Shown in pieces: positions 1-7,547 of a DNA stretch of 64,000 nucleotides. The stretch's first letter is position 1; the number at the start of each line of letters is the position of its first letter. Origin of the DNA: Ruminococcus flavefaciens FD-1 (GTDB lineage: Bacteria > Bacillota > Clostridia > Oscillospirales > Ruminococcaceae); contig ACOK01000116.1 of the NCBI GenBank assembly GCA_000174895.1, positions 62,001 to 126,000 of the forward strand, given 5' to 3'. Under the pieces are notes generated by a model. It worked only from the letters and a program-made list of their open reading frames with translations, was not told the origin of the DNA and ran no database searches. Both the position numbers and the translations under genes were made by a program.

Positions 1-315
1 CTTGATATAGTCGTAGCTGTCACGGCTTATGACTTCGCTGTAGCGTTCAAAGCCTGTATTTCTCAGATTCTCATGAACGCATCTGAGGGCTCTGTTGGAG
101 CTGTCAATGAATACGGCGTGTTTAGCGCCACGGCTTATAGCTTCGATACCCATTTGTCCGCTTCCTGCGAAAAGGTCGAGGACATCAGCGCCTTCGATCT
201 GAAACTGGATAGCGGAGAAAATAGCCTCCTTGACTTTGTCGGTGGTAGGTCTTACGTCCATTCCTTCAGGAGCGACCAGACGCCTTCCTCTTGCAATACC
301 TGTAATAACTCTCAT
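1..315 (-). CDS. rsmD: 16S rRNA (guanine(966)-N(2))-methyltransferase RsmD, 5' part only
   Basis: The first 105 codons of a minus-strand gene run off the left edge of the window. The N-terminus MRVITGIARGRRL, then PEGMDVRPTTDKVKEAIFS and the SAM-binding motif VLDLFAGSGQMGIEAISRGA (about residues 46-65), are characteristic of RsmD, which methylates G966 of 16S rRNA during 30S assembly. The ATG at 313-315 is the natural start because the family begins with this MRV.TG pattern. The C-terminal NPPY catalytic motif lies outside the window. Confidence 0.92.
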   Translation of the reverse strand, partial: MRVITGIARGRRLVAPEGMDVRPTTDKVKEAIFSAIQFQIEGADVLDLFAGSGQMGIEAISRGAKHAVFIDSSNRALRCVHENLRNTGFERYSEVISRDSYDYIK

Positions 316-402
316 GTTAGAAATAGCTCCGTAGCCGCACATCACGTGCGGTTATCCGCATTTACGGCATACGGAAGCCGTAGTGATTCAAATATACATT
401 AT

Positions 403-431
403 ATTATAACGTATTTTCGGTAACTTGTCCA
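403..431 (-). promoter_or_regulatory. Probable sigma-A promoter of rsmD
   Basis: Read on the minus strand, TGGACA (426-431) and TATAAT (403-408) are separated by 17 bp. The leader of about 80 nt to the rsmD ATG contains short inverted repeats. Confidence 0.6.
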
Positions 432-673
432 TATCTCAACGAAAAGATAGGCGGTTTTATACAAAAATCTGCACTATTAATTGTATATTATTTATGGGCA
501 ATTGTCGGAAAATGAGTCATATGGTGATTTTTCGGCAATAATACAGGCGGTTCATGATCTGAAAATATAATGCAGGGCAACAGAATTTACTTTTTGTGGT
601 AAGCCATAGTTCTTGCAAAACGTCCGTAAAGCATCACTCCGCTTGCTTTACTACTTTGTCAGGGGGACGCTGT

Positions 674-834
674 CTCCCAACGGTCGCCCGTCCCCTCTGT
701 CACTTCGTGACATCTCCCCACACTGTGGGGAGTCACCCTCATTCACCCCCTGCAAGGGAGATAACATCTCCCAACGGTCGCCCGTACCCTCTGTCAGCTG
801 CGCTGACATCTCCCTACACTGTAGGGAGTCACCC
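674..834. repeat. Two diverged direct copies of a hairpin-rich intergenic repeat
   Basis: Copies at 674-739 and 768-834 both begin CTCCCAACGGTCGCCCGT and both contain a CTGTCA..TGACA hairpin followed by a CTCCC.ACACTGT.GGGAG hairpin and AGTCACCCT. I see no convincing gene between 316 and 982: the short ORFs here are GC-rich frames through these repeats without a ribosome binding site. Confidence 0.7.
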
Positions 835-848
835 TTGACCCCGGAATG

Positions 849-868
849 CCGCCTTCGGCGGTTTTTTT
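849..868 (+). terminator. Terminator-like hairpin
   Basis: A CCGCC-TTC-GGCGG stem is followed by seven T on the plus strand. No plus-strand gene lies directly upstream, so it may be part of the repeat block rather than a working terminator. Confidence 0.35.
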
Positions 869-909
869 AAAAGTAAATGCTGTTGCCGTGAAATATAATG
901 CCGTTCTCC

Positions 910-939
910 TTGACATACCTTATGCAACTATATTATAAT
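910..939 (+). promoter_or_regulatory. Promoter of the glycoside hydrolase gene
   Basis: TTGACA (910-915), 18-bp spacer, TATAAT (934-939), followed by the GGGGAGA ribosome binding site before the ATG at 983. Confidence 0.7.
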
Positions 940-982
940 AGGTATATACTGGAAAAATTTAGTTTTCAGGGGAGATAAAATT

Positions 983-2422
983 ATGGAGAATATTAAACTG
1001 ATCCATCTGGGAAAAGCGGATTGTTCCGTTGATCTCGGTGACGGAAGCGAAAGAGGAGAGTACGTCTCACAGGACTACATCCTCAGCAGACTTGGCAGAC
1101 CTATGCGCAGTATCAGCCTGATGTACTGCTACTACCCCTTTGATAAGGAGTGGCCTGCACGTATTTCTGAGCTTATGGGAAAAGAGGGAAGGAACTCGGT
1201 GTGGGATTATCCCTATGACGACTATTTCCCTTACACAGGCGGCATAGGCGGCGACAGAAACAGCGCTGTTTTTCAGCAGATGAGGGATATCCGCCGTCAT
1301 GGTCAGGACGTTACACTGACTATCACTATTGACCCTCATGCTACAGATGAACAGCTTGCAGCCATAGGAGATGACCTTAAAAGCTTCGGAAGGCTGTTCC
1401 TGCGCATAAATCACGAATGTACCGGCAACTGGTTCTCATTTACGAAACGTGCATCCTATCAGGAGATAGCGGATTTCTACTGCCGTGCAAGCCGTATAAT
1501 CAAGGAGAAAGCCCCGAATGTGCAGACTATACTCTGTGCAGGCGGCGTGGATGACATTGAAAAGGGCGAAGTCCACATGGAAAAGGAGTTCACTCAGGCG
1601 ATCCGTGAGACCGATATCTGGTCGGTGGACAAGTACATCGCTCTGCACTGGGGCTGGCCTATGGATGTGTGCGATGAGAACACATACACCTACAGCATCT
1701 ATCCCGTAAAGGAGAGCTTTGACCTGTTCAAGGCAAGCTATGAGCGTTTCAGATATCTCTGTGACGGTCAGTCAAAGCCTATGGTGCTGTCGGAGATAAA
1801 CGTTGACGGCGATGTTACGGGCGCTTACGGGCAGGCTGATATGATGAAGCGGTTCATGGAGCTTATCAGGGACGAAAAAGCTGATTGGCTGGACGGTTTC
1901 AGCTTCTATCAGTTCCGTGACAGAGGCAGACTGGGACTGGAGATTCAGGACCCGAACAATGAGAATGTAGGCATAGAACAGCCGGTAATGGACGTTTTCA
2001 GGGATATCATAAATGACCCGTGGTTCATGCCCGGGATAAAAGAAACAGGCGGTGCAGAGCTTCCTGTGACGCTGAGATGGGGAAGTTCCGAGGACGCTGA
2101 CGGTATAGCTGTGAATATACATTTCGACGGCGAGCCGTGCTTCTGTGAGCTTTATTTCGAGGACGACAGCAACCTTATGCTGGAAATAAACGGCAGATGG
2201 TTCTATAAAGCCCCTGAGACAAAGTTCGTGGACCTTATGCCTGCTTTCTACAATAAGAAGCTGAACGGAGCAGGCGATGTGCCGCTGAGGATATTTGCTC
2301 CTCCTGCAAGCGGCGAGAACGATATCTCCGCAGAGGACGGCGTGTACAATTATTACTACACGCTGGAAAAGCTGCCGAAGATACGCATTTCCTCAAAGCC
2401 TGTGGCTTTTATCAGTGAGTAG
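983..2422 (+). CDS. Putative intracellular glycoside hydrolase, GH-A clan (GH26-like)
   Basis: This 479-residue protein has a (beta/alpha)8-type layout. The segment LRINHECTGNWFSF (about residues 140-153) resembles the strand-4 acid/base region of GH26 and related clan GH-A enzymes. VLSEIN (about 268-273) would carry the nucleophile glutamate. The roughly 120 C-terminal residues look like a beta-sandwich. There is no signal peptide, so it should act on imported oligosaccharides in the cytoplasm. It is monocistronic with its own promoter. The substrate cannot be told from sequence; GH5- or GH39-like assignments are alternatives. Confidence 0.6.
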   Translation: MENIKLIHLGKADCSVDLGDGSERGEYVSQDYILSRLGRPMRSISLMYCYYPFDKEWPARISELMGKEGRNSVWDYPYDDYFPYTGGIGGDRNSAVFQQMRDIRRHGQDVTLTITIDPHATDEQLAAIGDDLKSFGRLFLRINHECTGNWFSFTKRASYQEIADFYCRASRIIKEKAPNVQTILCAGGVDDIEKGEVHMEKEFTQAIRETDIWSVDKYIALHWGWPMDVCDENTYTYSIYPVKESFDLFKASYERFRYLCDGQSKPMVLSEINVDGDVTGAYGQADMMKRFMELIRDEKADWLDGFSFYQFRDRGRLGLEIQDPNNENVGIEQPVMDVFRDIINDPWFMPGIKETGGAELPVTLRWGSSEDADGIAVNIHFDGEPCFCELYFEDDSNLMLEINGRWFYKAPETKFVDLMPAFYNKKLNGAGDVPLRIFAPPASGENDISAEDGVYNYYYTLEKLPKIRISSKPVAFISE

Positions 2423-2463
2423 TAAGCATTGTAGGGGAGCCCGCCCCCCATTGCGGTTATACC

Positions 2464-2492
2464 GTGGAACGCCGATGGCGGCGTTCCCTACA
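2464..2492. repeat. Dispersed GTGGAACGCC hairpin repeat, copy 1
   Basis: GGAACGCC and GGCGTTCC form a near-perfect hairpin. Closely similar copies occur at 46421, 51655 and 51795, always between genes. Here it sits between the hydrolase gene and ispD. Confidence 0.8.
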
Positions 2493-2550
2493 GATTTTTC
2501 CGATTTCTGACAAATAAATAAAAACAATATCATCCAAGAAAGGGGTAAAC

Positions 2551-3237
2551 ATGAATACATCAGTTGTAATTGTTTGTGCAGGAAATTCAACACGTATGGG
2601 CGGAGTCAACAAGATACTCCTGCCTCTCGGAGAGCGCAAGGTTATCGGTGTCACCATGCAGGCTTTCGAGAAATGCGAGAGCGTTGCGGAGATAATCATA
2701 GTATGCCGTGAAGCTGATATGCCTGCAATAAAGGAAGAAGCAGAAAAGGCAGGCATCACAAAGCTGAAAACCTGCGTTACAGGCGGTGCTACACGTCAGG
2801 AAAGTGTTATCAACGGCATCAAGCAGATATCAAAGGAAACGGAGCTTATCGCTGTCCATGACGGCGCAAGACCTCTTGTAAAGCCCGAGCATATCGAAAA
2901 GGTAATAAAGGACGCTAAAGTTTTCGGAGGCGCAACTCTCGGGGTGCCCGTAAAGGATACCATCAAGACGGTGGACGACGGACTTATCACCGATACTCCG
3001 CCGAGAAACAAGCTTTTCATTACTCAGACTCCGCAGATATTCAAGCGCAGTCTCTACTTCGAGGGCATTGATTTTGCTCTTGAACATGGTCTGGATTTCA
3101 CCGATGACTGTCAGCTGGTGGAGGCTATCGGCGGCAAAGTGGCGATGACTGTGGGAGATTATACCAACATCAAGATAACGACTCCGGAGGATATTGCTAT
3201 TGCGGAGATATTGCTGAAAAACAGGGAGAATGTATGA
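2551..3237 (+). CDS. ispD: 2-C-methyl-D-erythritol 4-phosphate cytidylyltransferase
   Basis: The 228-residue product has the IspD nucleotide-binding N-terminus VIVCAGNSTRMGGVNK (residues 6-21), in which the Arg and the Lys contact the CTP phosphates. It also has HDGARPLV (about 104-111) and the C-terminal TTPED.. AE motif. It makes CDP-methylerythritol, the third step of the MEP isoprenoid pathway. AAAGGGG precedes the ATG. ispF follows 560 bp downstream, with an unrelated gene overlapping the ispD stop by 4 nt. Confidence 0.95.
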   Translation: MNTSVVIVCAGNSTRMGGVNKILLPLGERKVIGVTMQAFEKCESVAEIIIVCREADMPAIKEEAEKAGITKLKTCVTGGATRQESVINGIKQISKETELIAVHDGARPLVKPEHIEKVIKDAKVFGGATLGVPVKDTIKTVDDGLITDTPPRNKLFITQTPQIFKRSLYFEGIDFALEHGLDFTDDCQLVEAIGGKVAMTVGDYTNIKITTPEDIAIAEILLKNRENV

Positions 3238-3779
3238 ATATATGGATGCTTAAACAAGATTGCAGCAACTATGCTTCGGTTTATTCTGTACCTGAATTTA
3301 CAGCAGATGAAATACAATCTTTTGACGGCAGACCAAAGGCGGCTGAGTGGCAGGAATTAAATGTCAAAATATATGACGAGGATAAAACGCTTCCAATAAG
3401 CGATTTTCTTGGCTTTACCATCCCGATATTCAGTGAAAAGGCTGTTGAAGTTCTTCATCCGCTATTAGACGGCTCTGCTGAGATTCTGGATGTAAATTTG
3501 CAGAATAGGCGTTTTTATGCCGTAAACGTCATAGCAGTCCTTGACGTTCTTGACCGTGAAAACTCAAAATATCTGACATACAGAGACGGTCAAAGAATAA
3601 TGGTCATAAAGGACTATGCTTTTATAAAAAATGTTGAGCTTATGCAGCATAATATTTTTAAACTTGCCGAAGAACCTGTCAGACGCCCTTTTGTTTCCGA
3701 TGTATTCAAAAATACTGTTGAACAAAACGGACTGACTGGTTTTGATTTCAAATTAGTATGGACTGATAATATAAAATAA
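3234..3779 (+). CDS. Imm11/DUF1629-like orphan immunity protein
   Basis: This 181-residue cytoplasmic protein starts inside the ispD stop (ATGA overlap), so it is probably translationally coupled. The C-terminal pattern [20 protein letters not shown] followed by a VW pair resembles the Imm11/DUF1629 immunity family that neutralises polymorphic toxins. No toxin gene is adjacent. Its base composition is more AT-rich than ispD and ispF, suggesting later insertion into the isoprenoid operon. The family call rests on pattern memory and is moderate. Confidence 0.5.
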   Translation: MNIWMLKQDCSNYASVYSVPEFTADEIQSFDGRPKAAEWQELNVKIYDEDKTLPISDFLGFTIPIFSEKAVEVLHPLLDGSAEILDVNLQNRRFYAVNVIAVLDVLDRENSKYLTYRDGQRIMVIKDYAFIKNVELMQHNIFKLAEEPVRRPFVSDVFKNTVEQNGLTGFDFKLVWTDNIK

Positions 3780-3796
3780 TCGTAGAGGAGAAAATT

Positions 3797-4276
3797 ATGT
3801 TCAGAATAGGTCACGGATACGATGTACACAAGCTGGTCGAGGGCAGAAAGCTGATCCTCGGCGGAGTTGATATTCCCCATACAGTTGGACTTCTCGGTCA
3901 TTCAGATGCGGATGTCCTCGCTCATGCGATCATGGACGCTATGCTTGGCGCACTTGCGCTTGGCGATATCGGCCATCTTTTTCCCGACACCGCCGATGAA
4001 TTCGAGGGTGCTGACAGCATGAAGCTGATGGCTGAGGTCGTGCGTGTCTGCGCTGAGAATGGCTACAAGATAGGCAACATCGACGCTACAGTTATAGCAC
4101 AGGCACCGAAGCTTGCCCCACATATAATCACCATGCGTGAGAATATCGCAAAGGTCTGCGGCTGTGACGTTTCACAGATAAGCGTCAAAGCCACAACAGA
4201 GGAGCACCTTGGCTTCACAGGCGAAAAGCTGGGAATGTCAGCCCACGCAGTAGCACTGATGGTCCGCAGTGAATAA
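3797..4276 (+). CDS. ispF: 2-C-methyl-D-erythritol 2,4-cyclodiphosphate synthase
   Basis: The 159-residue protein opens with [11 protein letters not shown], with the zinc ligands Asp and His in GYDVH. It continues with [26 protein letters not shown] and the C-terminal [16 protein letters not shown], all hallmarks of IspF. It cyclises CDP-ME 2-phosphate to MEcPP with loss of CMP. Length matches the family. A GAGGAG ribosome binding site precedes the ATG. It belongs to the same transcription unit as ispD. Confidence 0.96.
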   Translation: MFRIGHGYDVHKLVEGRKLILGGVDIPHTVGLLGHSDADVLAHAIMDAMLGALALGDIGHLFPDTADEFEGADSMKLMAEVVRVCAENGYKIGNIDATVIAQAPKLAPHIITMRENIAKVCGCDVSQISVKATTEEHLGFTGEKLGMSAHAVALMVRSE

Positions 4277-4302
4277 CCCGAAGCCATGAAGCGGTAAACG
4301 TT

Positions 4303-4397
4303 GTACTCATATAGAAGTTTTTACACGGGTCTATTGAGGAAAAACTCTTGAAAAAGGACCCTCCCGATAAATACGTATAAAGCTGCTATATGAGTAC
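4303..4397. repeat. Inverted-terminus repeat element flanking the ICE, short copy
   Basis: The 12-bp ends GTACTCATATAG and CTATATGAGTAC are perfect inverted repeats. The internal sequence AAGTTTTTACACG.GTCTATTGAGG and CGATAAATACGTATAAAG recurs in a longer copy at 40248-40519, so related elements lie on both sides of the ICE, outside the attachment sites. Confidence 0.7.
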
Positions 4398-4524
4398 CGC
4401 AGTTAAAATCACGCCGCTTTTTCGTTTTTCAAAAATTTTTTTGCATCAGATCAACGCAATACAGGCAAATTCTCCATGTCAAAAAAGTTTTTTCAAAAAA
4501 ATCGAAAAAATTCCAAAAAAACTC

Positions 4525-4553
4525 TTGACAAACCTTCAAAAACCTGATATAAT
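4525..4553 (+). promoter_or_regulatory. Promoter of tRNA-Leu
   Basis: TTGACA (4525-4530), 17-bp spacer, TATAAT (4548-4553). The leader contains an AGTCAGG..CCTGACT hairpin before the tRNA. Confidence 0.85.
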
Positions 4554-4605
4554 ATTAAAGCAGTCAGGTGAGCCCCTTCTGAATAAGGCCTGACTTAAAA
4601 GGAAT

Positions 4606-4690
4606 GCGAGTGTGCTGGAATAGGCAGACAGGCACGTTTGAGGGGCGTGTGTCGAGAGACGTATGGGTTCAAGTCCCATTACTCGCACCA
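4606..4690 (+). tRNA. tRNA-Leu (anticodon GAG)
   Basis: An 85-nt class II tRNA with acceptor arm GCGAGTG/TACTCGC, a long variable arm, T arm GGGTTCAAGTCCC and encoded CCA. The anticodon loop TTGAGGG gives anticodon GAG. The T-arm and acceptor 3' half form the attachment core used by the ICE, and the gene is restored intact after integration. Confidence 0.93.
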
Positions 4691-4698
4691 TATTCCAT
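4667..4698 (+). other. attL, 32-bp direct repeat in the tRNA 3' end
   Basis: Begins GTTCAAGTCCCATTACTCGC, runs through CCA and 8 bp beyond it. Identical to 40139-40170; identity stops at 4699/40171. Confidence 0.92.
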
Positions 4699-4704
4699 GA
4701 GAAC

Positions 4705-4740
4705 CTGTCAGAGGACACTGTATGTACTCTGACAGATTTT
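4705..4740 (+). terminator. ICE-borne terminator behind tRNA-Leu
   Basis: CTGTCAGAG (4705-4713) pairs with CTCTGACAG (4727-4735) and is followed by ATTTT. It lies 6 bp inside the element and would replace the original tRNA terminator, now at 40171. Confidence 0.75.
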
Positions 4741-4854
4741 CATATACATTAAAAATGTAGGTTTGACAGCTGTTGTTTGTTCTCGATAAGAGCTTACGCA
4801 TTATGCATCGCTCTCACGCTCTACCTTATCTCCACGGCTCGTGATACCTTATGA

Positions 4855-4872
4855 GTTGCTACAAGTAGCAAC
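4855..4872 (-). repeat. 18-bp palindromic ICE site 1
   Basis: GTTGCTACAAGTAGCAAC, consensus in reverse orientation (AA centre). It lies between genes near the left end. The 4741-5075 stretch around it shows no credible gene. Confidence 0.85.
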
Positions 4873-5075
4873 GGCTAAAGGGATACTGCCTTATCCTTAC
4901 AAACACAGGAATTGATTCAGTTTATGCTGAACAGGCTCACATCGTTGCTCATTCCTCCGCCTAACCTCTTGACCATCTGGTTTTCGATTCAGGTGCAGTT
5001 AAGATATGGTAAATTCGCTTCAAACCTCTATATTCAATTATCAAGCTTCTTAAATAGTGTACAAACAAAAACAAA

Positions 5076-5110
5076 CCTTTCAGACGATATGACGAATCTA
5101 CTCTGAAAGG
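5076..5110. repeat. Inverted repeat in front of a promoter
   Basis: CCTTTCAGA (5076-5084) and TCTGAAAGG (5102-5110) abut the -35 box at 5112. It could be a regulator site or the terminator of an upstream transcript. Confidence 0.5.
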
Positions 5111-5111
5111 C

Positions 5112-5141
5112 TTGACAACACTATGTTAAACGTGTTATAAT
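5112..5141 (+). promoter_or_regulatory. Strong promoter for a short non-coding transcript
   Basis: TTGACA (5112-5117), 18-bp spacer, TATAAT (5136-5141), with no ORF carrying a ribosome binding site downstream. Confidence 0.7.
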
Positions 5142-5147
5142 AAGACA

Positions 5148-5255
5148 CGCAAAATAGCCACTTTGCTAAGTCATTCAGATATTCCCGTATCTGTCTGATT
5201 ATGGGGAGTGTCGGAGTTGGTAGCTCTGATGCTCCCTGCGGAGTGCTTTTTTATT
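5148..5255 (+). ncRNA. Candidate small RNA, about 105 nt
   Basis: It starts just after a consensus promoter. It contains CAGATA-TTCCCG-TATCTG, then a second stem and a GCTCC-CTGC-GGAGT hairpin running into TTTTTT. No start codon with a ribosome binding site is present. Its GGAGTGTCG is exactly complementary to part of the second candidate RNA at 22729. Existence as an RNA is inference from promoter plus terminator. Confidence 0.5.
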
Positions 5256-5329
5256 TAAGTACATTGCCATTATATCACAAATTTTTGTGAATGTCAAGCG
5301 TTTCATATGGAATAATATAAAAAAATTAT

Positions 5330-5365
5330 AGACCGACTTTTCTTTGAAAAATCGGTCTTTTTTTA
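5330..5365. terminator. Bidirectional terminator hairpin
   Basis: GACCGA (5331-5336) pairs with TCGGTC (5352-5357), flanked by A-rich and T-rich runs on both sides. The 5366-5468 stretch holds nothing I recognise. Confidence 0.7.
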
Positions 5366-5468
5366 TTGTCATAAGAACTTATATTATCATCTGATGAATA
5401 TCAAAAATGATTTTTTGATAGTTTTTTATCAATTCTTTAAGCTTGTTTGAAAAAGGAAAAATAATGCC

Positions 5469-5486
5469 GTTGCTACTTGTAACAAC
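5469..5486 (+). repeat. 18-bp palindromic ICE site 2
   Basis: GTTGCTACTTGTAACAAC, between genes, between two terminator hairpins. Confidence 0.85.
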
Positions 5487-5526
5487 GCTTTTACGGTTCA
5501 TTAATGGCAAATGCGATCTAAATGAT

Positions 5527-5567
5527 AAAAGAGTTTGCAACTATTTTTATGTTACAAACTCTTTTTT
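5527..5567. terminator. Bidirectional terminator hairpin downstream of the XRE gene
   Basis: AAAAGAGTTTG (5527-5537) pairs with CAAACTCTTTT (5555-5565). On the minus strand it would end the regulator transcript. Confidence 0.65.
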
Positions 5568-5583
5568 GTTTTATAACTCCTAC

Positions 5584-5601
5584 GTTGCTACTTGTAACAA
5601 C
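5584..5601 (+). repeat. 18-bp palindromic ICE site 3
   Basis: GTTGCTACTTGTAACAAC, 18 bp beyond the stop of the XRE regulator. Confidence 0.85.
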
Positions 5602-5618
5602 GTTTCTTAATACAATAT

Positions 5619-5987
5619 CTAATCGTCACTCGCCTCTAATTTATCTTTTAATTCCTGATTTTCTTTTTTCAATTTATCTATCTCTGATTGTTTTTCCTTT
5701 AGGATCTGGATGAGCTGCTCCTGATTCTGCATTACAAATTCTTCGTCTGGTTTAGATAATCCGCTAATATTCTTTTCTTCAGACTTCTCTGTTTCTATAT
5801 CAAGAAGATAATCTGACGAAACCTGAAAAAAGTCTGATAATTTTACCAGAACTTCAATAGATGGTTTTCTTGTGCCCATTTCATAACTTTGTAAACTTCT
5901 GTATGGAATCCCTGTATGTTCGCTTATCTCTTTCACTGAGTATTTAAGTTCTTTTCTTATACTTCTTAATTTTTCGGGAAAAGACAT
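5619..5987 (-). CDS. XRE-family repressor with C-terminal leucine-zipper-like coil
   Basis: This 122-residue protein has an N-terminal HTH_3 domain (about residues 5-60, with the recognition segment TGIPYRSLQSYEMGTRKPS). A strongly charged heptad-rich coiled coil (about 85-118) probably dimerises it. It is transcribed divergently from the small-gene operon starting at 6239, the usual lysis-control-like arrangement of an ICE repressor. AAGGTGGTG precedes its ATG. The shared upstream region carries repeated half-palindromes that could be its operators. Confidence 0.8.
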   Translation of the reverse strand: MSFPEKLRSIRKELKYSVKEISEHTGIPYRSLQSYEMGTRKPSIEVLVKLSDFFQVSSDYLLDIETEKSEEKNISGLSKPDEEFVMQNQEQLIQILKEKQSEIDKLKKENQELKDKLEASDD

Positions 5988-5998
5988 ATTACAATCAC

Positions 5999-6171
5999 CA
6001 CCTTATATACACTATTGTATCACAAAACATGATCATAAGCAATAAAAAAGCACATTTTCGTGCGTTTCTACTAAACACACACAATAGTGTGCTTTTAATG
6101 TTGTTCAAAGCTACAAAATCTCGCCGTTTTGTGTGCGTTTTGTTGACAAAAGCACACAATTGTAGTATAAT
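5999..6171. promoter_or_regulatory. Divergent promoter and operator region of the ICE repressor
   Basis: On the plus strand TTGACA (6143-6148), 17 bp, TATAAT (6166-6171) drives the 6239 operon. On the minus strand TTGCTT, 17 bp, TACAAT drives the XRE gene. Repeated CACACAATAGTGTG, GCACACAATTG and TACACTATTGTA sequences between them are the likely repressor sites. Confidence 0.65.
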
Positions 6172-6206
6172 TCGATTGTACCAAGAGAACGACACCTTTA
6201 CCGGGT

Positions 6207-6231
6207 GGAGCAGTAAGCTCCGCAGAAAGGA
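6207..6231 (+). promoter_or_regulatory. Leader hairpin directly before the ribosome binding site
   Basis: GGAG-CAGTAA-GCTCC followed by GCAGAAAGGA. The same arrangement recurs before the gene at 19517, so a stem next to the Shine-Dalgarno is a shared leader feature in this ICE. Confidence 0.45.
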
Positions 6232-6238
6232 AAAAATC

Positions 6239-6433
6239 ATGAAAGAATATACCTTTGTAATTTTCAAGCAGCTCAGAAAAGAATGCCCTATGAATGATGA
6301 TCCTGTAATCGGATATGTTCACGGAGTTCATGCAGATGCACAGAGAGCTTGCAACGAACTGAATTCTCATTCGGTAGATTATCACTATTATATGGATTTG
6401 GACGAGCTGAAAGCCTGCGGTTTTCAGGTATAA
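6239..6433 (+). CDS. Hypothetical small protein, 64 aa
   Basis: First gene of the rightward operon facing the XRE repressor. The ATG at 6239 follows GAAAGGAAAAAATC. It begins MKEYTFVIFKQLRKECP. No known domain is recognised. Aromatic-rich and acidic, soluble, with no membrane segment. Confidence 0.65.
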   Translation: MKEYTFVIFKQLRKECPMNDDPVIGYVHGVHADAQRACNELNSHSVDYHYYMDLDELKACGFQV

Positions 6434-6448
6434 GAAAGGAGTGCAAAC

Positions 6449-6637
6449 ATGAAAGAAATAATAGACAGATGGCTCAGCGACCTTGCAGAGACAGGTTTCG
6501 GATATGATAAGCCGAGTGATTTTGATAATGAAGCTGAACTTAATGCCGCCATGAGTGCAGAAGTCGCTTTTGAGTCCAAACGCAGATACTTTATTAAGGA
6601 GAGTGAAAATGATGAACGCATTGAAAGAATATTATAA
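6449..6637 (+). CDS. Hypothetical small acidic protein, 62 aa
   Basis: Follows 6239-6433 after 15 bp, with AAAGGAG before its ATG. Predicted helical and acidic, no recognised domain. The next gene starts inside its 3' end, so they are probably translationally coupled. Confidence 0.6.
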   Translation: MKEIIDRWLSDLAETGFGYDKPSDFDNEAELNAAMSAEVAFESKRRYFIKESENDERIERIL

Positions 6638-6752
6638 CCCATACTACGATATCGAGATCATCATGGAAGATCCTGATATCTCAAAGTTTAGAAAATGGCT
6701 GCTTGTCCGAGAGATCAAGCGTGAAGCCAGAAAGAGAGGATATGATATATAG
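6609..6752 (+). CDS. Hypothetical small protein, 47 aa
   Basis: The start at 6609 is chosen because AAGGAGAG lies just upstream. It overlaps the preceding gene by 29 nt in another frame. N-terminal half acidic and aromatic, C-terminal half basic (IKREARKRG), possibly nucleic-acid binding. No family recognised. Confidence 0.5.
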   Translation: MMNALKEYYNPYYDIEIIMEDPDISKFRKWLLVREIKREARKRGYDI

Positions 6753-6757
6753 CCGAA

Positions 6758-6842
6758 ACAGCCGAAAGGCTGTCTACACGGAATGACCGCCGTGTACTGA
6801 TGATGGCAGGTCAAAAAGTTGATACTTGTATCAACTTTTCGG
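6758..6842 (+). other. Cluster of three hairpins, candidate origin or leader structure
   Basis: ACAGCC-GAAA-GGCTGT (6758-6773) has a GNRA loop. TACACGG..CCGTGTA (6775-6796) follows, then the long palindrome AAAAGTTGATAC-TT-GTATCAACTTTT. All three lie directly before the replication-like gene at 6857. Confidence 0.5.
6818..6835 (+). repeat. 18-bp palindromic ICE site 4 (GATAC variant)
   Basis: GTTGATACTTGTATCAAC with arms extended by AAAA/TTTT. It lies in the leader of the gene at 6857. Identical extended copy at 7548. Confidence 0.8.
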
Positions 6843-6856
6843 AAAGGATGGTAAAC

Positions 6857-7543
6857 ATGGCAGAACTAAAATACATCACACTATTTCTTGACAGGCAGAA
6901 AGAATTCGCTATGCTGTCCGATGAACAGGCAGGAAAGCTTATAAAGGGTATTTTTCAATATGGCGCAACGGGCGAGAAACTTGCTTCTGACGATCTGACT
7001 GTCAATATTCTTTTCAGTGTTGTTAAGGCACAGCTTGATGAAGTCGCTAATAAGTATGACGAGAAGTGCCGTAAGAACAAGGAAATAGCCACTAACCGTG
7101 AGCGAAAAAAACGTGATGCAAAAAGCACGAACGTTGACGAACGTGCAGACGATGATAATAGCGAACACGACCGTTCACCAGAAAGCACGAACGTACACGA
7201 ACGTGATTATTCAAGCACGAAAAGCACCAATACAAAGACTAATACAAAGACTAATACAAAGACTAATATTAATGCTGACGCATTAATATACGGCACGTTC
7301 CACAACGTCACACTCACTCAGTCAGAGTATGACAGCCTTATCGGAGATTACGGAAGAAAGACCGTAGAGGACTACATAGACCGAGTTGATTCTTACTGCG
7401 AGAGAACCGGCAAGACATACCCTAACTGCTATCTGACTATCAGAGAATGGATGCAAAAGGACGGAGTAGAGAAGTCTGATGTTGCTAAGTATGAATGCAT
7501 GATCAACTGCTTTCCAGATATAATTAAGACCGAAACTGCATGA
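6857..7543 (+). CDS. DUF6291-like, phage/ICE replication-associated protein
   Basis: This 228-residue protein starts at the ATG following GGAAAGGATGGTAAAC. Its N-terminal domain (about 1-80) has the pattern YITLFLDRQKEFAMLSDEQ..LIKGIFQY followed by a basic CRKNKE segment, resembling DUF6291 proteins that precede DnaD-like primosome modules in phages. The middle (about 85-140) is a disordered Asp/Ser/Thr/Lys linker with a 12-bp tandem repeat. The C-terminal part, YGTFHNVTLTQSEYDSLIGDYG, looks like a DNA-binding domain. A replication role is inference. Confidence 0.55.
   Translation: MAELKYITLFLDRQKEFAMLSDEQAGKLIKGIFQYGATGEKLASDDLTVNILFSVVKAQLDEVANKYDEKCRKNKEIATNRERKKRDAKSTNVDERADDDNSEHDRSPESTNVHERDYSSTKSTNTKTNTKTNTKTNINADALIYGTFHNVTLTQSEYDSLIGDYGRKTVEDYIDRVDSYCERTGKTYPNCYLTIREWMQKDGVEKSDVAKYECMINCFPDIIKTETA
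7224..7266 (+). repeat. 12-bp tandem repeat within the coding sequence
   Basis: ACTAATACAAAG occurs three times in a row, coding for repeated NTKT. It lies in the disordered linker, so in-frame copy change would be tolerated. Confidence 0.75.
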
Positions 7544-7547
7544 AAAA

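Noticed and set aside
596..870. Short ORFs in the first intergenic region
   Set aside because: They translate the hairpin repeats and overlap each other without a ribosome binding site.
4912..5106. 64-aa ORF at the left end of the ICE
   Set aside because: No ribosome binding site, no protein-like pattern, and it runs into the inverted repeat and promoter at 5076-5141.
6029..6238. N-terminal extension of the 6239 gene
   Set aside because: It would begin upstream of the -35 box and run through the promoter and operators; the ATG at 6239 has the ribosome binding site.
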